From assembly GCF_910592395.1 (NCBI RefSeq), contig NC_088313.1:17438437-17502436 (forward strand): a DNA stretch of 64,000 nucleotides, read 5' to 3'. Shown piece after piece: positions 1 through 13,100 of the stretch. Below the pieces are notes generated by a model. That model made no database searches and was not told the DNA's origin. It saw only the letters and a list, made by a program, of their open reading frames with translations. How positions within the stretch are numbered: position 1 is the first letter of the stretch; each line of letters begins with the position of its first letter. The stretch comes from Lineus longissimus (Eukaryota > Nemertea > Pilidiophora > Heteronemertea > Lineidae). Position numbers and translations under genes: made by a program.

Positions 1-377
1 GGTAAATTGCTCAGCCTATTATTTCATTTATTGTTGAAAAAGCCACATCACGGTTCACATTATCATCGGGAAACATGGGCCGGATGTTCAAAACAAGTTT
101 CACTGAAGAAATTGAATTAAGTTAATGTCGGTAACAATTTTCTTTGAAGAAAGGGACCAAGTCGTCGCTAATTCTTTGTCCATATTGAACATGATAAACG
201 GCATGGAACGACCAGTGCAGGCTTGAACGGCAGTCTGATCCAGTCATAAAAACTGGAGTGTATCTGAAATGCTCAGTTTTTCGCAAAAGATATCCTACCA
301 CCCGTATTTTAAATTTAAAAAGACACTGACATGCCGTAACCAAGATTCAGTGAACTGTGTATTTTTGTTATTTTCAG

Positions 378-2364
378 GTGATGAGCCAAGATGCCTGTCA
401 TTCGCATACCATATGAGAGGATCAGGCATGGGTAGTTTGGATGTAGTGCTGGCTGTTGGCGGTCAGCCACAAGCACCTCTCTTCAATGCTTCCGGTGATA
501 ATTATGGCTCGGATTGGAATTTGGCAAATGTTCTTATTCCCAAACAGCATGCAAGCTACACGGTAAGCGGTTAGGCAAGAATCCTCGACAGATGGGTGGT
601 ATGGTAGGCCAATCGAACTAGTTCGTCGTAATTACGCCCATATCTCATATCTCACAAGCGTGCATACATCCTCCCATCCTTTGAGAAATTTCAATAAACG
701 GTTACCAATGCTGCTTTATCAAATTTAATTGTTTTGTCGCCTGCTTTCTTCCTCGGACTATTAAAGTGTCCAGTACGGTTTTACGATCATCGAACACAAG
801 ATCAACATTAGTGAATCCTGCGATGACTTTGTTTTCAGATTGAGTTCATAGCAAAACGACATTCCTGGCAGTCGGATATTGCCGTTGATGCCATCAGAGT
901 TTCACCCTGTGTTGCTGTCCCAACCACAGCGCCAACAACTCCAAGCACAACTCCGGGCACGATGCCTACGACTCCAAGCTCAACGTCAACAACTTCAAAA
1001 CCATCTGGCAAGAAACACGTTCCCGCTTTTGCGCCGCGCAGACGAGCGATTTTATCGCAGCAACTTGCGATTATGATCTCGCTGTAATGTGCGAAAATGT
1101 ATCGCTTGCTCTCCGGTTAAAACTGATAATCGCTAGCTTTGATATTGATTGAAGGTGACAGGCACCTGCGATGTGCCAAATTTTAAAACACTAACGGATG
1201 ACTCTGCTTTCAGGTAATGATGTCATGTGCGATTTCGAAGAAGATCTTGCGGATTGTTTCATGAGCAACTCTCGTGAGGACACGACAGACTTCGTGCGTG
1301 CTGACCAATGCCTCGGATCAACCAGTCCATGCTATGACCACACATCTGGATATGGATATTATCTCATATTCCGACCCCAAGTTCGGGTAAGACATTTAGA
1401 CACCAACTCATCCCCTCTTACAAATCCAGCGATTAGCTGAAAATAGCCGAACTTCGACTCCTTAATTGCAACAGCCATATCAGGATCCTAGTCGAATGAA
1501 ACACACTTTGATTCCGCTGTCGAGGATGAACTTCCCGCACGATATATATGGCCCGTGATGAAAATCACAAGCCTCAAATCCTGCCTTAGCTTGAGCTCTT
1601 TTAATCTATCAAGCTACATGTACGTACACGAACTTTTCCTTTTTTTTACCTTCTAGAATTCATACGACAGAGGTACCCTTGTGGGTCCATGGCTGAAGTT
1701 TGACAGTCGCGAGATATGCATTGGAGGATATTTCCATGGAGCTGGGTCATGCAGTGCCCATCTCATCATCCAATCCTTCAGTTCAAGCGATACCGATTAC
1801 CATGTGTCCATTCCACTCACCAAGGCTTGGGGTAAAGAACAGCTTTCATTCAAGACGAAAGGAGCGACCTTCAGGGTAGGTAAAGAAAAGGGACAGTTGG
1901 GCTATACCTTAAATTGTATGGGCTGTTCGATTGAAGAGCAATGAAAACCTATTTTATCTGCCCAAGCTACAACTACTCAGCTCCTTAAAATGAAAGACCG
2001 TCCGCGACCTCACCAGCCACAGAGGCCAAGATGAATGTTATGAGGATTAAGGAAGGCTTTAGTGCTACAGAGCAGACCATAAGGAATGCTAAGGATGTAT
2101 CCACAGATTGTTCCCTTGTGAACTTGTAGACGTGTGCCATAGTTTCTACTGGATAGGGATACGCAGCCTCACAAATCCTTTTTCGCGAGTAGTGAATTGT
2201 TTTACGTCGTCCTAATTTTAATTGTGAGAAAATACGCTTATTTTTCACAGGTACTTATCGTTGCGGAGGTGCAAAATGATAGTTCTGCTTCCGTGTCTGT
2301 AGATGACCTCTACATTCGATCAGGCAGCTGTGACGGAGGATCAGGATCAGGATCAGGATTTTGA
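378..2364 (+). CDS. MAM-domain protein, 3' part of gene (five exons; 5' end outside window or not found)
   Basis: Five exons join in consistent phase: 378-562, 839-1007, 1214-1386, 1657-1875 and 2251-2364, the last ending in TGA. Exon 1 begins inside a MAM domain (DEPRCLSFAYHMRGSGMGSL) and exon 2 finishes it (SDIAVDAIRVSPC), then runs into a short Thr/Pro/Ser linker. Exons 3-5 make a second, complete MAM: it opens with MCDFEEDL, has the DHTSGYGYYL motif typical of MAM, and ends SVSVDDLYIRSGSC. A Gly-Ser tail (GGSGSGSGF) follows, with no membrane anchor. MAM domains are extracellular adhesion and dimerisation modules. Exon borders match the C-terminal part of the oppositely oriented astacin gene at 3130-15800, so the two are probably paralogs. 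Intron 2 has a GC donor. I could not identify the exon before 378; any protease domain would lie outside this window. Confidence is high for the domains and moderate for exact ends. Confidence 0.85.
1008..1213 (+). other. GC-AG intron in the MAM gene
   Basis: The exon must leave in phase 1 after TCT G to join the next exon, which starts GT AAT GAT. The only fitting donor is G|GCAAGA at 1008; the acceptor is TTTCAG ending at 1213. The equivalent junction in the reverse-strand paralog uses an ordinary donor, G|GTAAGG. Reading through instead gives an Arg/Lys-rich tail and a stop shortly after, so retention of this intron would make a shorter protein. Confidence 0.7.
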
Positions 2365-2436
2365 TCTGGTGCTGGCCGGGATTGATGGCGATCGAAAAAC
2401 TTGAACACGATTCACGAGAATGCACAATCTATAAGA

Positions 2437-2556
2437 CAATGGGTGATATGAATAAAGACTAGCAATTACTTCAATTTTGTACAGAACGACCTAGTGTAAT
2501 TGTACGTGGAGTTTTAGAAAAAAGCATTTGCTAGCCTTTATTCATATCACCCATTG
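2437..2556. repeat. Inverted repeat (29-bp arms) between the two convergent MAM genes
   Basis: Arms at 2437-2465 and 2528-2556 are reverse complements at 28 of 29 positions, around a 62-base centre. The left arm contains AATAAA on the + strand, and the right arm contains AATAAA on the - strand (2540 down to 2535). It may be a small foldback or MITE-like element, or a bidirectional terminator hairpin. No coding potential is visible. Confidence 0.85.
2451..2456 (+). promoter_or_regulatory. AATAAA polyadenylation signal of the + strand MAM gene
   Basis: A canonical AATAAA lies 87 bases after the TGA stop at 2362-2364. It sits inside the left arm of the inverted repeat at 2437-2556. Confidence 0.6.
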
Positions 2557-3027
2557 ACTTAAAGCACTCGTCTGATAATGCACACTTTTTGTATACATCT
2601 ACCGGGCGGTAGTCAAAAACGAGATGGTGTGGACGAACTAGCCGTAATTTCAAAGTTACCACGTTCATAGTACAATGGACTGTCAGTTCCTGTCGCGACG
2701 CCCATAAGCCGAGCCAAGGTTATGAAAATGGCTGCTAGCTGCACATCGGTTGTTCAATGAACTCGCAATGCCTTGCGGGTAACATCTTTTTAATTGCTAA
2801 CATGAATGACATTATTAATTCACCCTCACGATAACCAAACTTATTTGAAATCTCCACATCGTCTACGCTCTTCTGGGATCGGGGGTGTCTGGGGTTATCT
2901 GGCAAGGTCAGAGCCCCTGATTTACCCATGCCAAGGCAACGATGAGTCCAGTGGGTTGAAATCAAAATTCGATTGTGCTCTTGGAAATAGAATACAGAAT
3001 AGTTAGCAATGAATATGACTTACATCG

Positions 3028-3033
3028 TTTTAT
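3028..3033 (-). promoter_or_regulatory. AATAAA polyadenylation signal of the astacin gene
   Basis: TTTATT on the + strand (AATAAA on the - strand) lies about 95 bases past the inferred stop codon at 3130-3128. This supports the short terminal exon. Confidence 0.5.
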
Positions 3034-3127
3034 TTTGGTGTACACGTTCGTTTCTATAGTATATACCGTTTAATGTAATTTTAAATGCGGGATGCATTTA
3101 ACTGTCGTACATATGGAGATAGAAAGT

Positions 3128-4183
3128 TTAAGTTCGTTGATCTACATCTGAAATAGAAAATAAAACGAAACTTTACAGACAATGCAAGAGACGCCTACGT
3201 GTATACGGGGTAGCTTAAAACCCAGACGACCATCCTTCTAACACCGAACTAGGCTCAACGCATGAGTGGATGAAGGACTAGAAAACTTTCAAAAAGAAAT
3301 ACGAGACCCAGCTCTCAATATAGTTCAGCAGTCCAGCAAGATCTGCATTGTATGATTATGTTAACGCCTCAAATTTCGACGGTGTCGCACCACTATCGCT
3401 AGGCATTCATAAATGGACTTAGGCCTTTTAAGTACAGTACTTACCTTTGACACAGGGTCCATCATGCACTACAACATCTCTTATTGCTACGGGGCCTTTA
3501 CGGTCAGCATGTTTAACGCCATCAAAAACAATCTGAAAAGGAGCATTCTCTATTGAGACCACGAACTACATCAACATTTCACGCCGCGGAACACGCACAG
3601 GGCAAATGTTTGTGGGCACCATATCAAGATCCGTGACATTGGCATGAAATAAGGCCGTGAAACTCTTTAATGGGGGCGGAGATTTAAAAGAGTTTTAGTC
3701 TTCTTACCATTGGTTGTCACTAGATCTTCGGGTGAACTTGAACCAATACGAGGAGCTAGTGTATGGGCGGCAATTTACGATCATTGTTAGAGTGTTAATA
3801 TGTAATTTGATACCGGCATTATGATAGCAAAATCCTGATGCCGAATAAGTCCGTTGAGTGATTACCAAATGTAATGTTTAATGTCTAGCCGCTTGGCCGA
3901 TGAATGAATTAAGTAGCTGTCTGTTCTTTCAGTGACCTTACCTGGTACTTGTCGATCTTGGTTAGTGGCACTGCCACGTGTTGCCAGGTTTTGGTACTAG
4001 GATCTCCAACGGCCAACCAGTTCCATGGCCCAAAGGTGACCCCAGTCTTTAAGGCGACCTGCAGCTTCCGGCCTTCTACTTTGATGCGATAGTCAAACTC
4101 GAGACATTTGGTATTCTTGGCGTTGATGGCAAGAGTAAGCATTCGACGATGTTTCGGTTTAGGACATTCACAGAGGTTCGTTT
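3128..4183 (-). CDS. Astacin gene exons 15-17: truncated MAM-like domain and C-terminus
   Basis: Exon 15 (4183-3942) starts ETNLCECPKPKHRRM, then gives a MAM second-half pattern (KCLEFDYRIKVEGRKLQVAL, then WQHVAVPLTKIDKYQ). Exon 16 (3532-3445) supplies the closing strand, GPVAIRDVVVHDGPC. The first half of a MAM domain, which the + strand paralog carries in its exon at 1214-1386, has no counterpart between exons 14 and 15. Exon 17 is inferred: after TTATTTTCTATTTCAG at 3147 the frame gives DVDQRT and stops (TAA, 3130-3128). Confidence is lower for this last exon. Confidence 0.65.
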
Positions 4184-7100
4184 CTATATTGAGAAGAAAG
4201 TGAATACATTTTTGTGGCTTCTGCAGCCGTGTCATGCACGACAATTTACATTCCCTCGTGAGAGTAAGGATATAACTTGGACAGACTTGAAAAATTTACT
4301 CCATGTGTGGCTGGTAGGCCCCGAGAGGATGACAATTGTTGGCTCGATTTCTGGGGAAGAGAAAGAAATTGGACTCTCATCTGGTCAAACCCTTACCATT
4401 CTTAGATGCAGTGGTAGTCGTTGGTTTAGGCGTGGTAGTCGTAGGTTCAGGCGTGGTAGTCGTTGGTTTAGGCGTGGTAGTTGTGGGTTCAGGCGTGGTA
4501 GTCGTTGGTTCAGGCGTGGTAGTCGTAGGTTCAGGCGTGGTAGTTGTGGATTCAGGCATGGTGGTCGTTGGTTCAGGCGTGGTAGTCGTAGGTTCAGGTG
4601 TGGTAGTCGTGGGTTCAGAAGTGGTTGTGGGTTCAGGGCAGCTAATTATCATAACATCATCGATGGCAATGTCACTCTTGAAGGCATCTCCCCTTTCTGC
4701 CACAAATCGAACCTAAAAGGAAACCCCAACATAAACAACTATTTTTAAGGTACAATTTTTTTCAATGATCATTGATGACACAACTAAAAGACATTAATAA
4801 ACAGGGAGGCACATTTCTAAGTAATATTGGCATGGTGGATTTCTCTTTTAGACGCCATTAAATTGTTAAGCAGCCAAACGGAGATGTTATCGAATAAGGC
4901 TTTTCGGCTTCAATTGAATTTCAGATTGCAATTGCTTTCCGCTTCAATCGGTTGACCTCGTTAAATATTTTGCCGAGGTTAAAAACGTTTTCAACACCTT
5001 GTAGTTGTCGGTTCTTTTAGGAATTGTAAGGTTTGCCGTCCTCCACTCAAGGCCTTTGTTCCCTTTTGCATGGAATAGCGGTTTCACTTCCTCCACACCG
5101 TCAATCACGAGCTTGACAGCCAGGGAACCCATATTGGCGCCATTCATGGAATAAGCAAACGAAAGACACCTACGAGTAGAATCTGAAGGAAAAAAAATTG
5201 AAATAATTCTTAGATTAAAAATAATACCTGCATATATTTTTGCTTAATGCTGTGGACAAAACTCGTTCAATTACGCGCAACTTACTATGTTGTATGAGGT
5301 CAGAAAAAGCATATACATAGCCTGATTGGTGAACCTCTAATCTACAGTTTGTTCGGTACAATAGATGTGCGGGTTGGCGAGGCAACTGAAATTATGGCCA
5401 TCTGAATGGAATATTAATTGTTCATAATTTGACTTTCTGTGATTTAATTCACACAAGATCCGTCTCATGAGGCAAATCCGCAATAGACGTCCGCTGAAGC
5501 GACCAGAAACATCGACAATGATAGTTACATGGACCACTGCAATGGCGCCAGGCGGCCATTTTGGGATTGAGACTGGGCAGAAAATTAACAGAGTACCTCC
5601 TTGTGCCATTGTATTCAAGCCCATCGTTCTGCAGTTACACGGCATACCAGAATGCGAAATCCAGCGACCATGCAATACCTGATCAAAATCGGCAGCCGTC
5701 TTGGATTTTAGATATGGCCCAAAATCGATAGCGTATCCCTCTCCCATCTCACTCCATCATCACGTGACAGAAAATTCAAGCCAATTGGGTGTCTCTTTCA
5801 GCATTTAAATCCAGAAGGTACACGCCGGGCTATGCAAGATATTTGGTCGGGCAGAAATCTACGAGTAACCACACTTTTTATTTCTTCGCATTACGCCCCC
5901 AGTGACCAAACAGTGAATGATAGGATGATGACCTCCGTGATCTTGTAAAGTGAGTCAAGGTCAAAACCCGCAGGACATAGTAATCATGTCCCTCACGTAC
6001 CTGTCATAAACATTTCAGCAAACTGCGAGGTGCATTTTTTGGCTCACCGTAGGGGAATCTATACCACACCGCTGAGTCCGTCGTCGTCGTCGTCTGTATC
6101 CAGTTTCAAAAAACAGTGGCTCGTTTCTTAACCACTAGAGCTGTGAACATGAAACTTTGTACACGGACCCCAGGTCACGTGACCTCTGACAATGAATTTC
6201 GGTCCGAACTGATTCTTCACTTGGCCACCAGAGGGCCAGAAGTGGAAACCTAAAAAGTGTGATATCTCTCTTATGAGGAACGCCCGGCAGAATTTCATTT
6301 AAAATCTGTACTGGTTGAAAATAAAATTTCACTTACTATCGAAGATGATCGTTGAGGTCAATGACACCAACTGACCTGGGACCGCAGGAGCGGATGCCTC
6401 AAAGTACGCGTAGGTTCCGTGACCCGTGGTATGGTCGCCAACAGGGCCAGTGTCGAAGGATTGGGTTTCACCCTGAAGGACACAATCATTGGAATTTCTA
6501 CACAATAATTCTGCTTTGTTTATCAATCTACAATAATTTGTTTTTTATGAAAGAGTAGGTTTATCAATTTGAAAAAGTCGTCATCAATGTTACATAATCA
6601 TTCTGTGGGCTGACACAAGTTGTCATTTTCCAAGCGTCGTCAATGATGATCATGGTTGCCAAGTCTCACTCGACCTACTGACGACACGAATTTCAATGGG
6701 CGTGTGTAAAAAGAGTATAGGACAGAAGACCGGGAGAGCGACAAGTTGTGAGACCAGTGGCTAAGTTCTCAGCCAATGGACGTCGCTGTAGCGAAACTTC
6801 AAGGCAGCTTGTCTTGCGTCATTGATCTGATCTAGAATTTAATCTATTTCGGCACCGCGAAAACAATTCTCCATGCAGATCAGAGGATAATCTGATATCG
6901 TGAATAACGGAGCCAAAAATGCGGCCTGTATTGGCAGTCACATGACGTCGTCGTTGCCAAGCGACTGCACGAGACTCTGCTCGAGTGCAGAGAATGTACA
7001 ACATTGGTTTAAGGAATTAATACCGAGCTGGCGGTCATTGGTTGTATAATCAAGACCGCTCGGGTAGACCGAAAATGCAGTCCAAAACCCAAGGCGCTTC

Positions 7101-10100
7101 GCCGAGGGTTTTGGACGTAATTTGAGGTCTACCCGAGCGGTCTTGATTATACAACCAATGACCGACAGCGAGGGATTAATTTCTATTCTAAAAGGTTTCA
7201 AAATTAAACAAATTAAATACGATTTGAAAGGTATATATGTTCCGTTTTCGTCAAAGAATGATCCAGCCTGGTGTCCGGAACTCCGCCATATTGTTGCTTG
7301 TGAAGATGACGTCACGCAGCAAGGGAATTCCCAGTCTGCTAGCTCGATTTCTACCATTTCCTCGTCTTTGACCTCTTCTGAATCCTGACTGACGACCTCG
7401 AAAGAGTCCTCGGGTATCCTCCCTACTTCACAAATCCCAATATATCGGGGAATACTTCAAAATCTCGTGTTCTTGACATTGTTTTGTGGGGCTGAGTCGT
7501 TGCTTCTTGGTGAAAATAATTCGTCTGCTAAAATTCAGAATTTTATACCTACCCAGGCGGTCATTGGTTACGCTACCAAGACCGCTCCGATCAAAACGAG
7601 GCGTAATGTATTTTGTATTGGAAACAATGCTATACTGTGACTAAGGCCTTTTAGAATAACAAACATTACAAGCCCTTTTAAACAAGTTATTTTAAATCGC
7701 TTAACTTAGCATGAAATGATTCATAATAATTTTAGGCGAACCATGGCGATACTTACACTCAAAAGAAACCATGTGTCTCCGTACTGGCGGTCGACATCGA
7801 AAAAATACACTCCTGAGTAAGCAGAATTCTCAAAATCTTCCGAAATAGTTGCCGTGGCTGCAATTTACAAGTCAAATGCTCGATTAGTTTCACCGATCTG
7901 AAACCGGTGGATTAATAGTAGTACCATAAAGGAATTACTGCGTAATTCTAAGTGGGACCTTTATGTTTATTCCTTTATGGTAGTACCCAGCCAGAAGAAT
8001 GTCATATCATTCGGATATCGAATTGTCTATCCAATTTAACGGCACAATGTGAATGACAATGTACATCAGTACTTTCTATACGAGCATCGAAGGTCAATGA
8101 TACTTGTTGCCGGCTGATTATATATGTAAAAAAGAATAAACATATCTAGCTTCAAAACGGCGTGTGTTAGGCGAAAATAGACCCAATGAGTTTCTGCGAC
8201 GAGCAAGTTAATGACATGTCGAGATGTTAGATTTTTCAGGTATAATTTGAAGGAACGAGGGGCTATGTAATGTAAAACGTCGCGCGTACATTGCATGTGC
8301 ATTAGCGACAAAACGAAGAGACGGACAAATATCTGTCAGATACTTACCCACAGTATCACAGTTTACTCCAGAGAATCCACTATTGCAGACACATTTACTA
8401 TCCGTTTGGGAGCCACCATCTACACAATATGAACTACCAGGACAACGTGTTTTCAAAAGGATGCAAGCTGAAAGTACATTGTCAAGTATAATTACTTTTT
8501 CATTGAGAAAACTGCAATTGTGATGATAAAAATCACCCCATCCACACTATCTGTTCCCTCCCCGGCTCTTTTCTTAAAACCTGAAGTTATACATAGACCG
8601 ACAGGACCAAACCGACATGCTCACTGCTCAATAAGCATGTTCGGTAACCAGAACCACCATGCACAGCCAGGCGCAGAATCAGTCATTCATTAGCAGTTCG
8701 AACATTAGCAGTTCGAACAACCAATCAATCGATTTAAACGTCAGCCCAGCTGACAACACTCATTCAAGGATACAGTGTACCTTCGATCTGTGTTGTCAGT
8801 TGGATAGGCTTTTTTTTCTTGACGTATGTCAGTTGGGATGGCGATTTTGGATCTTCCGGTACGCCCGTGGTTCTTCGCGTATAAGGGCGGGTCAAACTGG
8901 ATTAGCGGAATCTCGGTGGATAATGTGGTGATGATGACACAGTAAAAATAAAGTACTATAATTCTGATAGCATCAAGTTTATCGCCGGAAGAAAGCAAGC
9001 ATTGTCTGTATAATCATCATGTTCTCTTTAGATTCTCATGGTGCCTGGTTTTGCTGTGACAGATCACGTGTGGAGAATTATGGGTAATGGCTTCATCCTG
9101 CAGCGGTATTAGCCTGGTCAATTAACCAAATTCTCTTGGCTTTGAACCCTCCATTCACTCTTACCTGTGATTTCTCTCAGTGAGACGATTGCTTTAAATC
9201 CGGTGGTAGGCTTCGAGTCTTCTTGGCTCTTAAACAGCACACTAACAAAGCGGTCTTCCCCTTCGACCCTGGACTGCACTGTCAACAACGGGTCGCTTAC
9301 ATTTCTAACATCAGGAGATGAACCGCAAATGCTACAATACAAATGATTCGTGCAGCAATTTCATGTTACGGGTATAGCAACTAAAACGATTATGCAAAAT
9401 ATGATTATGCTGAATTTGATTATACTTTTTCAAGTACATGTAAGCCGGATCATATATAGCTTCAAAAAATTATCATCTCTTTTACTTCTTCTACACTCTT
9501 CCTGCTAACTCAGTCATTAACTACCTGTTTTTTTAGAGTGTCGCATCTGCAAAAACAAGGGGTGTCAAGGAAATCTCTGACAAGCCTTTAAATTATAACA
9601 AGATCGAGTTTTCATTTTTACTATTCCGATTTTTAGTCGAGTGTGGGCGATCCAACGGAATGAGTACAGTACAAATCTACATGTATTAAAAACTGTAACT
9701 TACAATTTCCCCGTTTGTCCAAACAGATTTGTTCTTAATTCCAGTGTATCTGCGCAATGTTTAGTTCGAGCTTCGTCTCTGAGTTGATTATTGATGCTGA
9801 GTAGTTTGAATTCAACAACATAGTGGATCAATTTAGACTTGAAATGTAGAACAAATAGTCATAATTAGCCGTCGTAATCGGGACTATTTCAAAGTACTAC
9901 TGGGCGTTGGCTGTCGTTTGTCAGTGCACAAGTGGTTTATAAACCACGCTATGTCAGTGGTAATAAATTGGGTTCTAACTGCAACCTATCAGGGCGTTTT
10001 AAACCAAAATCGCCACCACAAACGGTTTAATCGTCATCACTCATTATGTTTTCATGGCAACAAACGTGGATCGCAAAAGCGCTCGCTCACGAAGCGCTTC

Positions 10101-13100
10101 AGGGCCAAGTCTTTTAAATCAGTCTGAAATGCGGAGCAAATCACTTGACCTACTAGCATAATTTTATGTCTATAATCGAGTACTCACGAAGAGGCCGGAG
10201 TAAATTTAGAAGGCCATCAATATGTACGTAATCAAACCGAACTAAAGGTTACACTCATCTGTATAACGTTCATAGGACACCAGGTCTAGGAAAGCCAAGT
10301 ATTGCCCTGGTGAAATAAGCAGGGTGTTTTCCTAATGCAATGTATGGACTTACCTTGAACACCCAAGCGCATCTGTCACCTGCACTGTAAGTGTAATTCC
10401 CGCCAAACCCCGGTGTCTCGACAGTCAGGCTGTCGTGCTCGCCCAAGGAGAATATTCCACCACAGTCTGAAGATAAAGAAAATGAACATGCACCATCTCC
10501 GAAATTAGTAAAAATAGCAGTGAAACTAACCGACTAGTAGTAAATGTTAACCACTGGAATGATTAAGAATGACTATTTCCAAAGATTAAACAACTTTCAC
10601 AGTCGGTTCAATAGCAACTACCAGGGATGTACAATTTTACTGTAAAATAGTTATATCTATTAATTTATGTTAAGGGTGCACAAGCATACAACAATAAAGA
10701 AAACTGGTTACGTCCTGTCAGCGTAATTTAAGATGGAGGAGTGCACACGACAGTGTGCAATGCCAATGCAGAGAAAGGACTTTCTACATAAAAAAAGAAG
10801 TCATCTCAACTGATTGAAAATACATAGGGATGCATACGTACTCTTTGTCCAAGTCGGATCTTGCGTGTTGCACGTGTCACCTCCCAGACCATCGGGGCAA
10901 GTGCATCCACACGCTTTGTTCTGGTAACCACCATTTTGACAGGACGACGTATCGTTACAGCTGTCATTGCATTTGTACATGAAGTTGACGTTCATCTTGT
11001 CGTAGTAGCTCAGAAATCGGTTCCCCATTATAACATTTAGCGCCGGGTCATTTGCCGTTATGGTGGTTCTGCCATTTGCTGACCAGTCCTGTAATGTACA
11101 AATATTTAAATTGTGCCTGACCAGCCTAACCACCAGCTGATACCCGAGTTAAATATCGAAGCAATGTATTTATCGACATTGCCATACGTTACACTCTTTA
11201 TATAATCAAATCATGAAATGCCAGCTTGCGCTGTCTGTGACCCTTTACGTGTTGACACGTCGTCTGGCATAGGACAAATTAGGAAGCTTGCTTATTTCTT
11301 GATTAGGGAGATTTGTGAAACCTGAAAGACTGCTACATTTCTTCCACACTTTTTAATGGCCCCACCATGATACTTGATAAAAGTGGGCAGACAACATTCT
11401 ACATATTTTACTTCATGTTTATACGATCTGCCTCGATGTTTAGCGATTATGATATAATATAGATTCCTATTAGTGTACTTACTCTTGGCGCGGCAAGCAT
11501 AATTGACTCCAGATTGAAAGGTACCACGTTTAAGGAGGACTGCTTGTCAAAAATAAATGTTCTATCAGTCCTTATATTTTCATAATGAACTGTCACGTAC
11601 TCGTCTCTGTCACTACGCGACTGCTCGTGAATGAGCCCCAGCAGGTGCCCAAACTCGTGAAGGAGGATATAGTTCTGAAAGGAATGAAGAGAAAAGTTTG
11701 ATTGTTGGCTCGATTAATTGATTAATTGATTGATTGATTGATTAATTGATTTAGACCTACTGACTGACCAATTATCGAACCGGGTATCATTAATCCCAGC
11801 TTCCGAGCGGATCTCAGCGTCCAATCTTCTGGAGAGCATGCAAACGAAAGACAATACAGCTATGGATTTTGCCTTGGTTTTACTTTCACTGACCGAGGTT
11901 AGAATGCACCGTTTAGGTACGAAATACACCCCCCTTGACTAGAGTCTTTCAATATAAATTTATTTATTTATTGAAAGACTCCGCCTCAGCAAACACAAAA
12001 GTCGAACTGAGGCGATACGTATTACTTGGTATTCTCATCCAGTTGTCTAAGCTGTCCGAGGACTTCCTCGGTGACGATTGGGCATAGCTAGAAATGTCAA
12101 TACCTCAAGTAAAATCCTATGAACGATGTCTCAATGTCAGCCAAGCTTTTCAGTATTCCAGCATAACGATTACTGTATAACCGAAGTCCAACCATCTTTT
12201 AAGGTCATCCACAACACCTTTAAAAAGGTATTGTGGTTGACGTTCTCGGCCTCATCACCGAATTTTAGCTAAATTGTACGTTGAGAGCGATTAGTGAGTA
12301 GATGCATGCACGGTGATGCATGGGTGACAGAGAGAAATATAACAACTGGCGAACCATAGACACATTAGTGAGTTTTTGAAAAGCCTCCGAAACGCCAACG
12401 CGAAAGCCTTTCCCATTGTTCGAGCTCCTTCCTGATCACGATGTCGAAAATTGGGACAGGCGTTCGCGTTGTTGGTTGGCATTTCGGCGGATTTACGGAA
12501 AGCTTTAGCAGCTCGCGGCGAGCTGACGTCGGCCTTAATCAATGATAATGAAAGATACTCTCTAGTAGGGCTACCGCCGACTACGTCAACCATAAGTCCA
12601 AAAAGGAAATGTGCTAAAAGAGTGGATGGTTTGACGTCTTTCATTCTTGGGAGTTATCACGCGGTTTGACACTAACTCTAAAATAATAGTCTACTAACCT
12701 CCATGCACGTATCGCCAACTGATACTGTCTGTGGTTGATACTTTAAAGCTATTCTTCCTACACGCGAAGAACAGCCAGTGTAACCGCCGATTTTTGTCCA
12801 ATATTGGTCGGATGCGGTCTTTGGTCGGAAGGTCACGCAGGATATAGATTCATAAATGTCCATTATACCTCTGATAACCTGATGGTAATTTTGCTCGGCT
12901 AAATTGATTGTAAACAAGAATAATGATGAGGATAATAATAATAATAATAGTATCTTAAACAGGACATCTACATTGTCAATTAAGTTCGTACATTTATTAG
13001 TCCAAAAATATGTTTATAAATTGCATGTAATTGGAAAGCATGTACCTGAAAGTGAATAGCGAAATAAACAGATAAATTAGCACCTCTATATCATCGGGAA

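Noticed and set aside
4149-4748. + strand frames with Arg/Gly/Phe or Val/Gly repeats
   Set aside because: Shadow of the 21-bp minisatellite that codes the Thr/Pro linker on the other strand.
5337-5747. Reverse frame of 136 codons between MAM exons 12 and 13, faintly MAM-like
   Set aside because: Exons 12 and 13 join directly in phase with a complete MAM pattern; adding this segment would disrupt the domain.
6938-7388. Frames on both strands in the intron at 7 kb
   Set aside because: They run through the foldback element arms; composition and lack of motifs fit transposon-related or random open frames.
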